The notes under the pieces are model-generated. The model was not told the DNA's origin, did not search any database, and was given only the letters and a program-made list of their open reading frames with translations. Of a stretch of DNA of 64,000 nucleotides, positions 7,664 through 17,346 are shown piece after piece. This DNA comes from Geminicoccus harenae (GTDB taxonomy: Bacteria; Pseudomonadota; Alphaproteobacteria; Geminicoccales; Geminicoccaceae): positions 1 through 64,000 of the forward strand of contig NZ_JABGCL010000001.1 in the NCBI RefSeq assembly GCF_019800005.1. Reading direction: 5' to 3'. The position numbers were made by a program, and so were the translations under genes. How positions within the stretch are numbered: position 1 is the stretch's first letter; each line of letters begins with the position of its first letter.

Positions 7664-8986
7664 TCAGGGAGTGCTGTGGAACTCGAAGTCGCTGCTCTGC
7701 AGCCCCGTTACGCGGTAGACCTGCAGCGTGGCAGGTCCCCAGGGTTCGGGGTCGTCCGGCTGGATCGAATGAAGCATGGCGGCCAGGTCGATGACCGTGG
7801 AACTGGCCGTGACACCGTGGTCGGTGAGGTTCTCGATGCGGACGAAGGCGTCTGCGGCATCGAGGACGCCGTTGCCGCTGGTATCCAGATCGCCGAAGTC
7901 GAGATCGTAGCGGAACTCGCTCTCGGTACCGTGCTCGATCCAGATGTGATCGCTGCCCCTGGTGAAGTCGACGATCCGGTCGTTGCCCGGTCCGCCGAAG
8001 ATCGCCATCTCCTCTGCGGCGTTCCAGAACATGTTCATGAACCGGTCCTCGCCCGTTCCGCCGATCAGGCGATCATCGCCGCGATAGCCGTTCAGCGAAT
8101 CGTTGCCGGCACCGCCGTCCAGCAGGTCATTGCCCTCCTTCCCGCCGAGCAGCACATCGTTGCCGTCGCCGCCGAAGAGCCGATCCTCGCCGGCACCTCC
8201 TTCCAGATGGTCGTCCCCAGCGTCCCCGTAGCCCCTGTTCACGCCCGTGTCCCGGTCCAGCTCCGGGACGATGGCGTCGCCCATGCGAATGAAGTCGCGC
8301 CCGGCACCGCCATGGATCACGTCGCTGCCGAGGCCGCCCGTGAGCCCGTCCTGGCCGTCGCCGCCATCGATGCGGTCGGCACCGGAGCGGCCCTCGATCC
8401 GGTCGTTCCCCGCACCACCCAGCAGCCGGTCGGCGCCGCCGGCACCATAGATGTGGTCGTCGCCGGCACCGCCGTCGGCAAAGTTGGGGCCGAGGTCGAG
8501 GTCGGGCTCGGGTTCGTCCAGGAATCCGAGGATGCCGACCTGGAGAGCATCGTTGCCCGCGTCGCCGTAGAGGGCGTCCCAGCCCTCACGGCCCGTGAGC
8601 ACATCGGTCCCTTCGCCGCCGCGCACGACATCGTCGCCGCTGCCGCCCGACAGGTAGTCGTTCCCGGCACCGCCCAGGACGAGGTCGTCGCCATCGCCGC
8701 CATAGGCGCGGTCGTTGCCGGCGCCGCCATCGACCAGGTCGTTGCCGCTGTCGCCGTCCAGCCAGTCGCGGCCGCTGCCGGCCCGCAGCCGGTCATGGCC
8801 GGTCCCGCCATAGAGCCGGTCGCTGCCCGCATCGCCCCAGATCCGGTCGTCGCCGGCCTCCCCGTGCAGGCGGTCGGCACCTTCCCTGCCGCTGAGGAGG
8901 TCGTTGCCGCCCCGGGCGAAGAACGTGTCCGGGCCGGGGGTGCCGCGCAGGAGATCCACCCGGTTCGTGCCGATGACGGTCGCCAT
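7664..8986 (-). CDS. RTX calcium-binding repeat protein 3
   Basis: The largest of the three paralogues, 440 residues with roughly 30 RTX nonapeptides in three blocks. The blocks are separated by two non-repeat linkers (one containing FLDEPEPDLDLG, one containing IVPELDRDTGVN). The C-terminus repeats the shared module: DRIVDFTRGSDHIWIE, an EF-hand-like loop DTSGNGVLDAAD, and VYRVTGLQSSDF. The ATG at 8986 has GGGAG seven bases upstream. It is the first gene of a two-gene unit with RTX protein 2. The N-terminal 50 residues are very similar to those of RTX protein 2, including HGEAGDDRIWGDAG in both, pointing to recent duplication. Function is unknown. Confidence 0.85.
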   Translation of the reverse strand: MATVIGTNRVDLLRGTPGPDTFFARGGNDLLSGREGADRLHGEAGDDRIWGDAGSDRLYGGTGHDRLRAGSGRDWLDGDSGNDLVDGGAGNDRAYGGDGDDLVLGGAGNDYLSGGSGDDVVRGGEGTDVLTGREGWDALYGDAGNDALQVGILGFLDEPEPDLDLGPNFADGGAGDDHIYGAGGADRLLGGAGNDRIEGRSGADRIDGGDGQDGLTGGLGSDVIHGGAGRDFIRMGDAIVPELDRDTGVNRGYGDAGDDHLEGGAGEDRLFGGDGNDVLLGGKEGNDLLDGGAGNDSLNGYRGDDRLIGGTGEDRFMNMFWNAAEEMAIFGGPGNDRIVDFTRGSDHIWIEHGTESEFRYDLDFGDLDTSGNGVLDAADAFVRIENLTDHGVTASSTVIDLAAMLHSIQPDDPEPWGPATLQVYRVTGLQSSDFEFHSTP

Positions 8987-9113
8987 GGAAATGCTCCCTG
9001 CGTCATGAGCGATGACTCGACGGGCTATTATTACATGAAGTTAATATTATTCGCCAAGTCGCATCTTTGCGACAGCCAGGACGGCCAAGTCAGTGAGACC
9101 GAATGGCCACACC

Positions 9114-9128
9114 GTTCCCCTCTTGTTC
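9114..9128 (+). promoter_or_regulatory. LexA (SOS) box upstream of uvrB
   Basis: The sequence GTTC-CCCTCTT-GTTC is a perfect alphaproteobacterial LexA operator (GTTC-N7-GTTC). It lies 60 bp upstream of the uvrB start, close to an AT-rich stretch at 9027-9060 that could carry promoter elements. LexA would repress uvrB until DNA damage. Confidence 0.8.
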
Positions 9129-9188
9129 TGGTGCCGCTGCCACCCCACCATGTCGGACCGCATGCGGATGAACGGCGACGGGTGAACC

Positions 9189-11387
<2,199 letters not shown>

Positions 11388-11389
11388 GG

Positions 11390-11444
11390 CTCAGCGCAGG
11401 ACGCGCAGGCCCAGATGCTGCTCGAACGGATCGAAGTCGCGGTC
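11390..11444. repeat. Direct repeat copy A (3' end of vapC 1)
   Basis: About 55 bp here match 12061-12115 with only a few differences (for example at 11400 and 11430). The repeat encodes the identical last residues [14 protein letters not shown] of both VapC proteins. It suggests duplication or recombination between the two modules. Confidence 0.8.
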
Positions 11445-11783
11445 GTCGTGGATGAGGGGAGCACGCTCGGTGATGCAGAAGCTGGCGATCAGGACATCCA
11501 CGGTCTTGCGGATGGAAATGCCGCGGTTGCGAAGAAAGCGGTAATGCTCTGCGGCAGCGCGTACTCGGTCGTCACCGGCGACATCCACCACCCGGTATGA
11601 GGCGACCTTGCGCTCGATCAGCAGGCGATCGCGCGATGTGATGGCTCCTGCCATCAGTTCATAGATAACGAGATCGGGTACCACCAACTCATCCGCATCG
11701 GCGGCGATCGCGATCAACCGGCTCCGTTCCGTTCCAGCACCCCGCAGAAAATCGATCCAGACGCTCGTGTCTGCGACGATCAA
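11391..11783 (-). CDS. PIN-domain toxin VapC (module 1)
   Basis: VapC toxins are PIN-fold ribonucleases, usually cleaving tRNA or rRNA. I place the start at the TTG at 11783, giving 130 residues beginning MIVADTSVWID, the classical PIN N-terminus with the first catalytic Asp. This TTG overlaps the antitoxin stop (TTGA), which indicates translational coupling. An ATG at 11816 would add 11 residues inside the antitoxin gene and is less likely. Later acidic residues include those in VIYELMAGA and in the terminal region around LIHDDRDFDPF. The last 14 residues are identical to those of the second VapC at 12062-12460. Confidence 0.85.
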   Translation of the reverse strand: MIVADTSVWIDFLRGAGTERSRLIAIAADADELVVPDLVIYELMAGAITSRDRLLIERKVASYRVVDVAGDDRVRAAAEHYRFLRNRGISIRKTVDVLIASFCITERAPLIHDDRDFDPFEQHLGLRVLR

Positions 11784-11995
11784 GGCGTCGGCTCGAATTG
11801 ATCCTTCGCTGTCCACGTCTCCGTGACCGGATCATAGGTGATGCTGCCTTCGATCGATCTGAGGGTCTCACGCTGCTTTTCCAGCCGTACGAGCTTTTCC
11901 AGTGCCGCACGGATCACCTCCTGTGTGGAGGAGAGCCCGGTGGCTTTCATCGCCTCACGAAGCAGGTCCTCGTCGATGTCGATCTGGGTCTTCAT
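11780..11995 (-). CDS. VapB-type antitoxin (module 1)
   Basis: A 71-residue protein starting MKTQIDIDEDLLREAMKATG, the ribbon-helix-helix type N-terminus found in VapB antitoxins of the 'type II antitoxin, DUF2191-like' kind. The first half would bind the operator. The C-terminal half (SITYDPVTETWTAKDQF) should wrap the toxin. It overlaps vapC 1 by four bases. Autoregulation of the operon by the VapB-VapC complex is the rule for the family. Confidence 0.85.
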   Translation of the reverse strand: MKTQIDIDEDLLREAMKATGLSSTQEVIRAALEKLVRLEKQRETLRSIEGSITYDPVTETWTAKDQFEPTP

Positions 11996-12060
11996 GTGAT
12001 CTGCCTGAACTGTTGCACTTGAACATAGGTTGCAGCCGCTCGACGGATCAATGCCGAGCC

Positions 12061-12115
12061 CTCAGCGCAGCACGCGCAGGCCCAGATGCTGCTCGAACGG
12101 GTCGAAGTCGCGGTC
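12061..12115. repeat. Direct repeat copy B (3' end of vapC 2)
   Basis: Partner of the repeat at 11390-11444, offset by 671 bp. It covers the 3' end of the second vapC gene. Confidence 0.8.
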
Positions 12116-12460
12116 GCGGTGGAGGAGGGTGGCGCCTTCCTCGATGCACCAGGTCGCGATGAACAGGTCGTTCGGCTTGCGGATGGTGAAGCCCAGGCGG
12201 CGCAGGATACGGTAGTTCCGGGCAGCGACCCGCGCGTTGCGCCCGCCTACCATCTCGATCGTCGGAAACCGCCGCAGCCACTGGTCGATGCGGATGGCGT
12301 GCCCCTCGTCCCGCGCACCGGACAGGAGTTCCGCCAGGACGAGATCGCCCAGGACGATCTCAGTCTCGTCGCTCTGCGCGTGAAACAGCCTGACTTCCGG
12401 CGTATCCCTGCCTCTGAAGACGTCGATCCAGACGGAACTGTCCACAGTAAGAAAGGTCAC
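12062..12460 (-). CDS. PIN-domain toxin VapC (module 2)
   Basis: A 132-residue PIN-domain ribonuclease toxin starting [17 protein letters not shown]; the first Asp in TVDSSVWID is the metal-binding residue. Acidic residues in LVLAELLSG and in the segment around [19 protein letters not shown] complete the usual site. It overlaps its antitoxin by four bases (ATGA). The middle differs clearly from module 1 while the C-terminal 14 residues are identical. The two modules are therefore related but not a fresh whole-unit duplication, or the 3' ends have been homogenised. Confidence 0.88.
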   Translation of the reverse strand: MTFLTVDSSVWIDVFRGRDTPEVRLFHAQSDETEIVLGDLVLAELLSGARDEGHAIRIDQWLRRFPTIEMVGGRNARVAARNYRILRRLGFTIRKPNDLFIATWCIEEGATLLHRDRDFDPFEQHLGLRVLR

Positions 12461-12702
12461 GTGGAGGGCGGCTCGTCGCTGTCCGGCGTACCCCAGGGTC
12501 CATGGCCACCCCGGTCGGTGCGCATCGAGTCGAGATCGCCTTCCCAGCCGATGCCGGTCAATTCGCGCAACGCTTCCGCCTGACCCTTCTGACGAACGAG
12601 CCTGCGCAACGCCTCCTCGACGACCGCCTTCTTCGTGGGCAGCCCGGTGAGCCGGGCCGCTTCCGCCAGGAGAGCATCATCAATGTCGATGTTGGTGCGC
12701 AT
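12457..12702 (-). CDS. VapB-type antitoxin (module 2)
   Basis: I choose the ATG at 12702, giving 81 residues beginning [20 protein letters not shown], clearly homologous to the module 1 antitoxin. The open frame extends further upstream only as low-complexity non-homologous sequence. The ribbon-helix-helix N-terminus binds DNA. The longer C-terminal tail rich in Gly, Asp and Pro ([16 protein letters not shown]) probably neutralises the toxin. It is the first gene of the vapBC 2 operon, which lies downstream of tadA on the same strand. Confidence 0.85.
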   Translation of the reverse strand: MRTNIDIDDALLAEAARLTGLPTKKAVVEEALRRLVRQKGQAEALRELTGIGWEGDLDSMRTDRGGHGPWGTPDSDEPPST

Positions 12703-12757
12703 CACGTGCTCGATGTGTATGAACTTGCAAGAACATACACATCGTCCCTGGCGTTGG

Positions 12758-13201
12758 TCAACGCCGCGCCTGGAAGAACTCCCGCAACAGCGCCGCCGCC
12801 TCCGTCTCCCGGATGCCGGCCACCACTTCCGGTCGATGATGGCAGGTCGGCTGGGCGAAGATGTGCGGGCCGTGGTCGACGCCGCCGCCCTTGGGATCGG
12901 CGGCGCCGTAGTGGAGGCGGCGGATCCGGGCAAACGCGATCGCCTGGGCGCACATGGGGCAGGGCTCCAGCGTCACCCACAGGTCATGGTCGACCAGGCG
13001 CGGCGAGCCCAGGGCGGTGGCCGCGGCGCGCAGGACCAGGATCTCGGCATGGGCGGTGGGATCCCGCCATTCCTCGACCCGGTTGCCGTCCGCGGCGACG
13101 ATCCGCCCGGCCCGGTCGGTGACCACCGCGCCCACCGGCACCTCGCCCCGTTCGGACGCGGCCCTGGCCTCGGCCAGGGCACGCGCCATCGGCAGGTTCA
13201 A
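12758..13201 (-). CDS. tadA: tRNA-specific adenosine deaminase
   Basis: TadA converts adenosine 34 to inosine in tRNA-Arg(ACG). The 147-residue protein has the deaminase zinc site: HAE ([12 protein letters not shown]) with the proton-shuttle Glu, and PCPMC ([11 protein letters not shown]) with two zinc cysteines. The start is probably the TTG at 13201, which overlaps the stop of the upstream zinc-ribbon gene (TTGA). An internal ATG four codons on (MARALAEAR) is also possible. Coupling to the zinc-ribbon gene suggests one transcript. Confidence 0.95.
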   Translation of the reverse strand: MNLPMARALAEARAASERGEVPVGAVVTDRAGRIVAADGNRVEEWRDPTAHAEILVLRAAATALGSPRLVDHDLWVTLEPCPMCAQAIAFARIRRLHYGAADPKGGGVDHGPHIFAQPTCHHRPEVVAGIRETEAAALLREFFQARR

Positions 13202-13848
13202 GGAGCCTCCTCGAACCGCACCACGGTATGGCGCGCCTCGGGCGGCAGGTCCTCCAGCCGCGTCTCGAACCGGGTGGTGGCGCGGGCCTCCAGGATGGGC
13301 GGCTCGACCCGCACCACCTCGCTGGTCAGCTCCATCCGGTCGCCGTCGAGCAGCGCCACCTGCAGGGCCGGCACCGACCTGGCATAGTCGGTGGTGTTGA
13401 CGATCTCGCCGCTCACCACCAGCACCCGCTCCCCGTCCTCGTCGATCTCCGACGAGGTGACGCCGCGGATCTCCAGGCCGGGATCGACCGTCACCTCCAG
13501 GCCGAGCTGGCGGTACATGCCCGCCACCTGCGGCCAGGCCGTGGCGATCTGGTTGCGGGCCAGCACCAGGCCGGCCACCACGGCGATCAGCACCAGCAGG
13601 ACGAGCCAGCCGAACGCGCTGCTCCGGCTGCCCCGCCGCACCATGCCGGGCTCCTCGCCCAGGCGCGGCCGCTCGGCAGTCGGCGGTGGCGGCGGCGGCT
13701 CGGGCGCGGCAGGCTCGGCGCCGGGTCGCTCCGGATCGACGAACCAGCGATGACGGCAGTTGGCGCAGGCGACCATGCGCCCCTTCTCGCCGATCGCGGC
13801 GCTGTCGATCTTGTACTTGGCGCCGCAGTTGGGGCAGGTGACGATCAT
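13198..13848 (-). CDS. MJ0042-type zinc-ribbon membrane protein (DUF3426-like)
   Basis: With the ATG at 13848 the protein has 216 residues. The N-terminus is an MJ0042 zinc ribbon with two CxxC pairs (MIVTCPNCGAKYKI and ACANCRHRW). A proline-rich linker follows (PEPPPPPPT), then one membrane helix (about 80-97, WLVLLVLIAVVAGLVLA) and an extracytoplasmic domain resembling DUF3426 (VVSGEIVNTTDYARSVPALQ). Such genes are typical neighbours of ftsEX in alphaproteobacteria. The function is not established. An ATG four codons upstream (13860) is an alternative start. It is divergent from ftsE. Confidence 0.85.
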   Translation of the reverse strand: MIVTCPNCGAKYKIDSAAIGEKGRMVACANCRHRWFVDPERPGAEPAAPEPPPPPPTAERPRLGEEPGMVRRGSRSSAFGWLVLLVLIAVVAGLVLARNQIATAWPQVAGMYRQLGLEVTVDPGLEIRGVTSSEIDEDGERVLVVSGEIVNTTDYARSVPALQVALLDGDRMELTSEVVRVEPPILEARATTRFETRLEDLPPEARHTVVRFEEAP

Positions 13849-13959
13849 GATGTCGGGCATGATACCAGGCACGATACCGGGCGCGCCGAGCATGGCTGGC
13901 GCATCCGGCCCGGCCGGCGACGATCCGGGGGCAAGACGACAGTGGTTCCAGGATCGATA

Positions 13960-14667
13960 TTGAGCGACCAGCGCGAAATCATCATCGAACTCTTCGGGGC
14001 CGCCATGAAATATGGGTCCGGCCCGGACGTTCTGCGCGACATCGACCTCACCGTGCAAGCAGGATCGTTCCTGGTGATCGTCGGCGCCAGCAGCGCCGGC
14101 AAGACCACGCTGCTGGCCACCATCGCCCGCGCCGCCGCCCCGCCGGCCGGGCGGCTGACCCTGTTCGGCCGGGACACGGCGCGGATCGACCGGGCCGAGC
14201 GTGCCCGGATCCGCCGCCGGATCGGGCTGGTCTGCCAGGAGCTGCGCCTCCTGGACCATCTGAGCGCCGCAGCCAACCTGGCGCTGCCGCTGCGCATCGC
14301 CGGTCTGCCTGCCAAACAGGCCCGGCCGCCGGTCGTCGAGCTCATGGACTGGCTGGGGATCACCGGGCTGGCGGCACGGCGGCCAGGGGAACTGTCCGCC
14401 GCCGAGCGCCAGTTGCTCTCACTCGGGCGCGCGGTGATCGGCCGGCCCGACCTGCTGCTGGCCGACGAGCCCACCAGCCTGCTGGACGGGCCGCTGGCCC
14501 ACCGGGCCCTCCATCTCCTGGGCGAGCTGAACCGGGCCGGCACCACCATCCTCCTGGCGACCCATGACCCGGCACTGCCGGCACGGGTCCGGGGGCAGGC
14601 CATGCACCTGGCCGATGGCCGCCTCCATCCGGCGCTGCCCACCCTGTCGGCGGACCGGGTCGCATGA
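13960..14667 (+). CDS. ftsE: FtsE-like cell division ABC transporter ATPase
   Basis: FtsE is the ATPase partner of FtsX; together they activate periplasmic cell-wall hydrolases at the septum. I choose the TTG at 13960, which has AGGA nine bases upstream and gives 235 residues. Walker A is GASSAGKTT, Walker B LLLADEPTS and the H-loop ATHDP. The ABC signature is degenerate: LSAAERQ instead of the family's LSGGE/Q, and the following residues also differ. This raises the question whether ATP hydrolysis is normal. The stop overlaps the ftsX start (ATGA). The neighbour alone makes FtsE the best call over a generic LolD-like ATPase. Confidence 0.85.
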   Translation: MSDQREIIIELFGAAMKYGSGPDVLRDIDLTVQAGSFLVIVGASSAGKTTLLATIARAAAPPAGRLTLFGRDTARIDRAERARIRRRIGLVCQELRLLDHLSAAANLALPLRIAGLPAKQARPPVVELMDWLGITGLAARRPGELSAAERQLLSLGRAVIGRPDLLLADEPTSLLDGPLAHRALHLLGELNRAGTTILLATHDPALPARVRGQAMHLADGRLHPALPTLSADRVA

Positions 14668-15527
14668 GCGCCGGCACCTTTCCGGCACCCGGCTGGCCGG
14701 CCAGGGGCGTGGCGGCCCTGCTGCTCGGCCTGCTGGTCCTGACGGCGACGGTCGCCCTGGCGCTCGCCGCCGCGGGCCATGGCCTGCTGCTGGCAGCCGA
14801 GGACCGCAGTGTCGCCGTGGCGGTGGTGTCCCTGCCGGCACCGCTCGATCCGGCCGACCGCGAGGGCGACCTCGCGGGCGTGGTCGCCCTGCTGCGTGCC
14901 GATCCGGAGGTCGGGCAGGTCGAGGCGGTCCCCGAGGCGGAGGTGCGGGAGGTCCTGGTCGGCAGTGCTGATGCCGATCTGCCCATGCCGCTCCTGCTGG
15001 AGGTCCGGTTCGACCCAGGGGTGGTGCCCGACCTCGATCGGCTCCACGGGCGGATCACCGCGCTCGCCCCGGACGGGCTGATCGAGGATGCCGGGACCAT
15101 CGGCCCGCGCGCCGACCCGGCCCTGCTCGGCCTGCTGCGCTACGCCATGCCGGTTCTCGGCGCCGGCGCCCTGCTGCTCGCGATGCTGCTGGCGGCGGTC
15201 GTGGCGGCCGATGCCGTCCGGCGCCGGCACGGGGAGATCGAGGTCCTGCGCATGCTCGGCGCCGACGACCCGTTCATGCTGCGCGAGCTGCGGCCCTACC
15301 CGTTCCGCCCGCTATGGCTGGGCGGCCTGGCCGGTGCCGGCCTGGGTGCCTTGGTCATGCTGATGCTGGCGAAGGAAGGCCCGGAGGGCAGCTGGCCGGT
15401 GCAGGCGGTGCTGGCCGTCCGGCCGCTGGACGTGGCGATCCTGCTGCTGGGAGCCTGCGCCATCGTGCTGGCCGTGGCGCTGGCGGCCCGGCAGACGGCC
15501 AACGCCATGCTGCGCCGCCTGCCCTGA
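14664..15527 (+). CDS. ftsX: FtsX-like cell division permease
   Basis: A 287-residue integral membrane protein with an N-terminal helix (about 16-38), a periplasmic domain (about 45-150) and three C-terminal helices (about 160-185, 220-240 and 255-275). This is the four-helix topology of FtsX. The cytoplasmic loop RRRHGEIEVLRMLGADDPFM is the characteristic coupling segment to FtsE. The gene starts inside the ftsE stop codon. It would transmit the FtsE ATP cycle to septal hydrolases. Sequence conservation in this family is low, so the assignment rests on topology, the coupling loop and pairing with ftsE. Confidence 0.88.
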   Translation: MSAGTFPAPGWPARGVAALLLGLLVLTATVALALAAAGHGLLLAAEDRSVAVAVVSLPAPLDPADREGDLAGVVALLRADPEVGQVEAVPEAEVREVLVGSADADLPMPLLLEVRFDPGVVPDLDRLHGRITALAPDGLIEDAGTIGPRADPALLGLLRYAMPVLGAGALLLAMLLAAVVAADAVRRRHGEIEVLRMLGADDPFMLRELRPYPFRPLWLGGLAGAGLGALVMLMLAKEGPEGSWPVQAVLAVRPLDVAILLLGACAIVLAVALAARQTANAMLRRLP

Positions 15528-15537
15528 ACCCTTTGCC

Positions 15538-16278
15538 TCAGCCGCGGAAGTTGTTCTTGGCCTCGCGCAGCTCGGCAAAGCGCGCCTCGGATCCGCCCAG
15601 CAGGAACGGGTTGGTCCGCTTCTCCTCGCCGATCGTGGTCGGCACGGTCGGCTGGCCGGCCGCACGCAGCTCCTCGATCTTGGCGAGCCGGGCCTTGATC
15701 TCCTGGTTGTCCGGGAAGACGTGGGCCGCGAACTTGGCATTGCCCAGCGTGTACTCGTGGCCGGAATAGACCTTGGTGTCGTCGGGCAGCTTGGCCAGGA
15801 GCTGCAGGGACTTCCACAGCACCTCGGGCCCGTCCTCGCCCAGCCGGCCGCAGCCCATGGTGAACATCACGTCGCCGCAGAACAGCAGCTTGGCCTCGGG
15901 CAGATGATAGCTGACATGGCCGCGCACATGGCCGGGCGTGTCCAGCACCTCGACCGGCGTGCCGAGCAGCTCGAAGCGCTGGCCAGGCTCCACCGTGCGG
16001 GTCAGCTTGGGCAGGCGGTGGCAATCGGCGCCGTTGCCGATGACCTCGACCTGGGTGGCCAGTGCCAGCTCCTCGACCCCCGCCACGTGATCCGAATGGC
16101 TGTGGGTGATCAGGATGCTGCCGATCTGCAGGCTGCGCTCGGCCAGCGCCTCGGCAATGGGCGCCGCTTCACCCGGATCGACGATCACCACCCTGGAATT
16201 GCCTTCCTGGCGCAGCATGAAGGCGTAGTTGTCGTCCAGGATCGGCAGGAGTTCCACCAGGATTGGGGCGTTGGCCAA
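15538..16278 (-). CDS. gloB: Hydroxyacylglutathione hydrolase (glyoxalase II)
   Basis: GloB hydrolyses S-lactoylglutathione to lactate and glutathione in methylglyoxal detoxification. The 246-residue metallo-beta-lactamase fold protein has the metal motif THSHSDH (about 57-63), later ligands in DTPGHVRGHVSYH and FCGDVMF, and the glyoxalase II-specific segment SGHEYTLGNAKFA with the C-terminal RTNPFL. The start is a TTG at 16278 with GGGAG eight bases upstream; no in-frame ATG fits better. It converges with ftsX and is divergent from the methyltransferase-like gene. Confidence 0.94.
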   Translation of the reverse strand: MANAPILVELLPILDDNYAFMLRQEGNSRVVIVDPGEAAPIAEALAERSLQIGSILITHSHSDHVAGVEELALATQVEVIGNGADCHRLPKLTRTVEPGQRFELLGTPVEVLDTPGHVRGHVSYHLPEAKLLFCGDVMFTMGCGRLGEDGPEVLWKSLQLLAKLPDDTKVYSGHEYTLGNAKFAAHVFPDNQEIKARLAKIEELRAAGQPTVPTTIGEEKRTNPFLLGGSEARFAELREAKNNFRG

Positions 16279-16429
16279 GGTCGCATCTCCCGTTTGGTCG
16301 CGTTTGGGCGTCTACCCACTTCAGCATGGGCATTACCGTCGTATATGGTCCTGACGAGCAGTGCGTGCCACCTCGGGCGGCGCACGAGCTTTGCCGAGCC
16401 GGGAACCGAAGCTGGAACCGAAGGGAGTC

Positions 16430-17209
16430 ATGAACGGCGATCTCGAGCAGTTCTACGCCAGCCGCAAGGGCCAGCTCGCGCGCCGGCTGATCGGGCTGCA
16501 GCTCCGCCAGCTCTGGCCGCAGGTGGCCGGCAAGACCATCGTCGGCATGGGCTTCGCCATGCCGTTCCTGGACGTATTTGCCGACGAGGCGGCCGCGACC
16601 CTGGCCCTGGTGCCGGCCGGCTGCATCGTGCAGCGCTGGCCGGAGACGGGGCCCTGCCGGCTTGCGATCTTCCAGGAGGACGAGATCCCGTTGGCCGACC
16701 AGAGCGTGGACTGCCTGCTCCTGGTCCATGCGCTGGAGACCTGCCGCAGCCTGAACCGGCTGATGCGCGAGATCTGGCGGGTGCTCACCGATGACGGCCG
16801 GGTGGTGCTGATCGTGCCGAACCGGCACGGGCTGTGGTCCCTGTCCGACACCACGCCGTTCGGCCAGGGCTCGCCGTTCACCGCCGGCCAGCTCCAGCGC
16901 CTGCTCGCCCGCCACCTCCTGGTGCGGGGCGAGGTGCGCCGCGCCATGTTCGTGCCACCCTGGAACCTGAACATCCTGCAGCGCCTGGCGATCCCGCTGG
17001 AGCGCACCGGCCAGCGGCTCTGGCCGCAGTTCGGCGGCATCCTGCTGGCGGAGGCGGAAAAGCAGCTCTATCTGGGCGCCCCGGCCTTCCAGACCGCCCG
17101 GCCCCGGCGACGCCAGTACGTGGCGCTCCCGCAGGCGGCGGCGCGCACCGCCGAGCATGCCGCGGTGCGGGTGCTGGCACCCCATGACCGGCGCCCGCCG
17201 CGCCGCTGA
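16430..17209 (+). CDS. Class I SAM-methyltransferase-like protein
   Basis: With the ATG at 16430 (preceded by AAGGGAG) the protein has 259 residues. The motifs fit a methyltransferase type 11 domain: a post-I region near IVGMGFAMPFLDVFAD, then DQSVDCLLLVHALETC, and LMREIWRVLTDDGRVVLIVPNRHGLW, the usual motif III-like strand. The canonical glycine-rich motif I (GxGxG) is weak, reading GMGFAMPF. Alphaproteobacteria often carry such a gene divergent from gloB. The substrate is unknown. A methyltransferase that has lost activity cannot be excluded, given the weak motif I. Confidence 0.8.
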   Translation: MNGDLEQFYASRKGQLARRLIGLQLRQLWPQVAGKTIVGMGFAMPFLDVFADEAAATLALVPAGCIVQRWPETGPCRLAIFQEDEIPLADQSVDCLLLVHALETCRSLNRLMREIWRVLTDDGRVVLIVPNRHGLWSLSDTTPFGQGSPFTAGQLQRLLARHLLVRGEVRRAMFVPPWNLNILQRLAIPLERTGQRLWPQFGGILLAEAEKQLYLGAPAFQTARPRRRQYVALPQAAARTAEHAAVRVLAPHDRRPPRR

Positions 17210-17346
17210 CCGCGGTTTTCCGGGAACTGAGGCGGTCGCGACGGAGTTCCTGCCGCGGCGGCCTGATGCTGCCGCCACGGCGTGACTTGAGGAAATGCGC
17301 AAAGACGTGTCATGATGTTCCATGGCCCAAGCGAGGACATGCGCGG

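Noticed and set aside
6506..8986. Regularly spaced short DNA repeats resembling a repeat array
   Set aside because: They are codon-level repeats (27 bp) encoding RTX nonapeptides, not CRISPR repeats; there are no unique spacers or cas genes.
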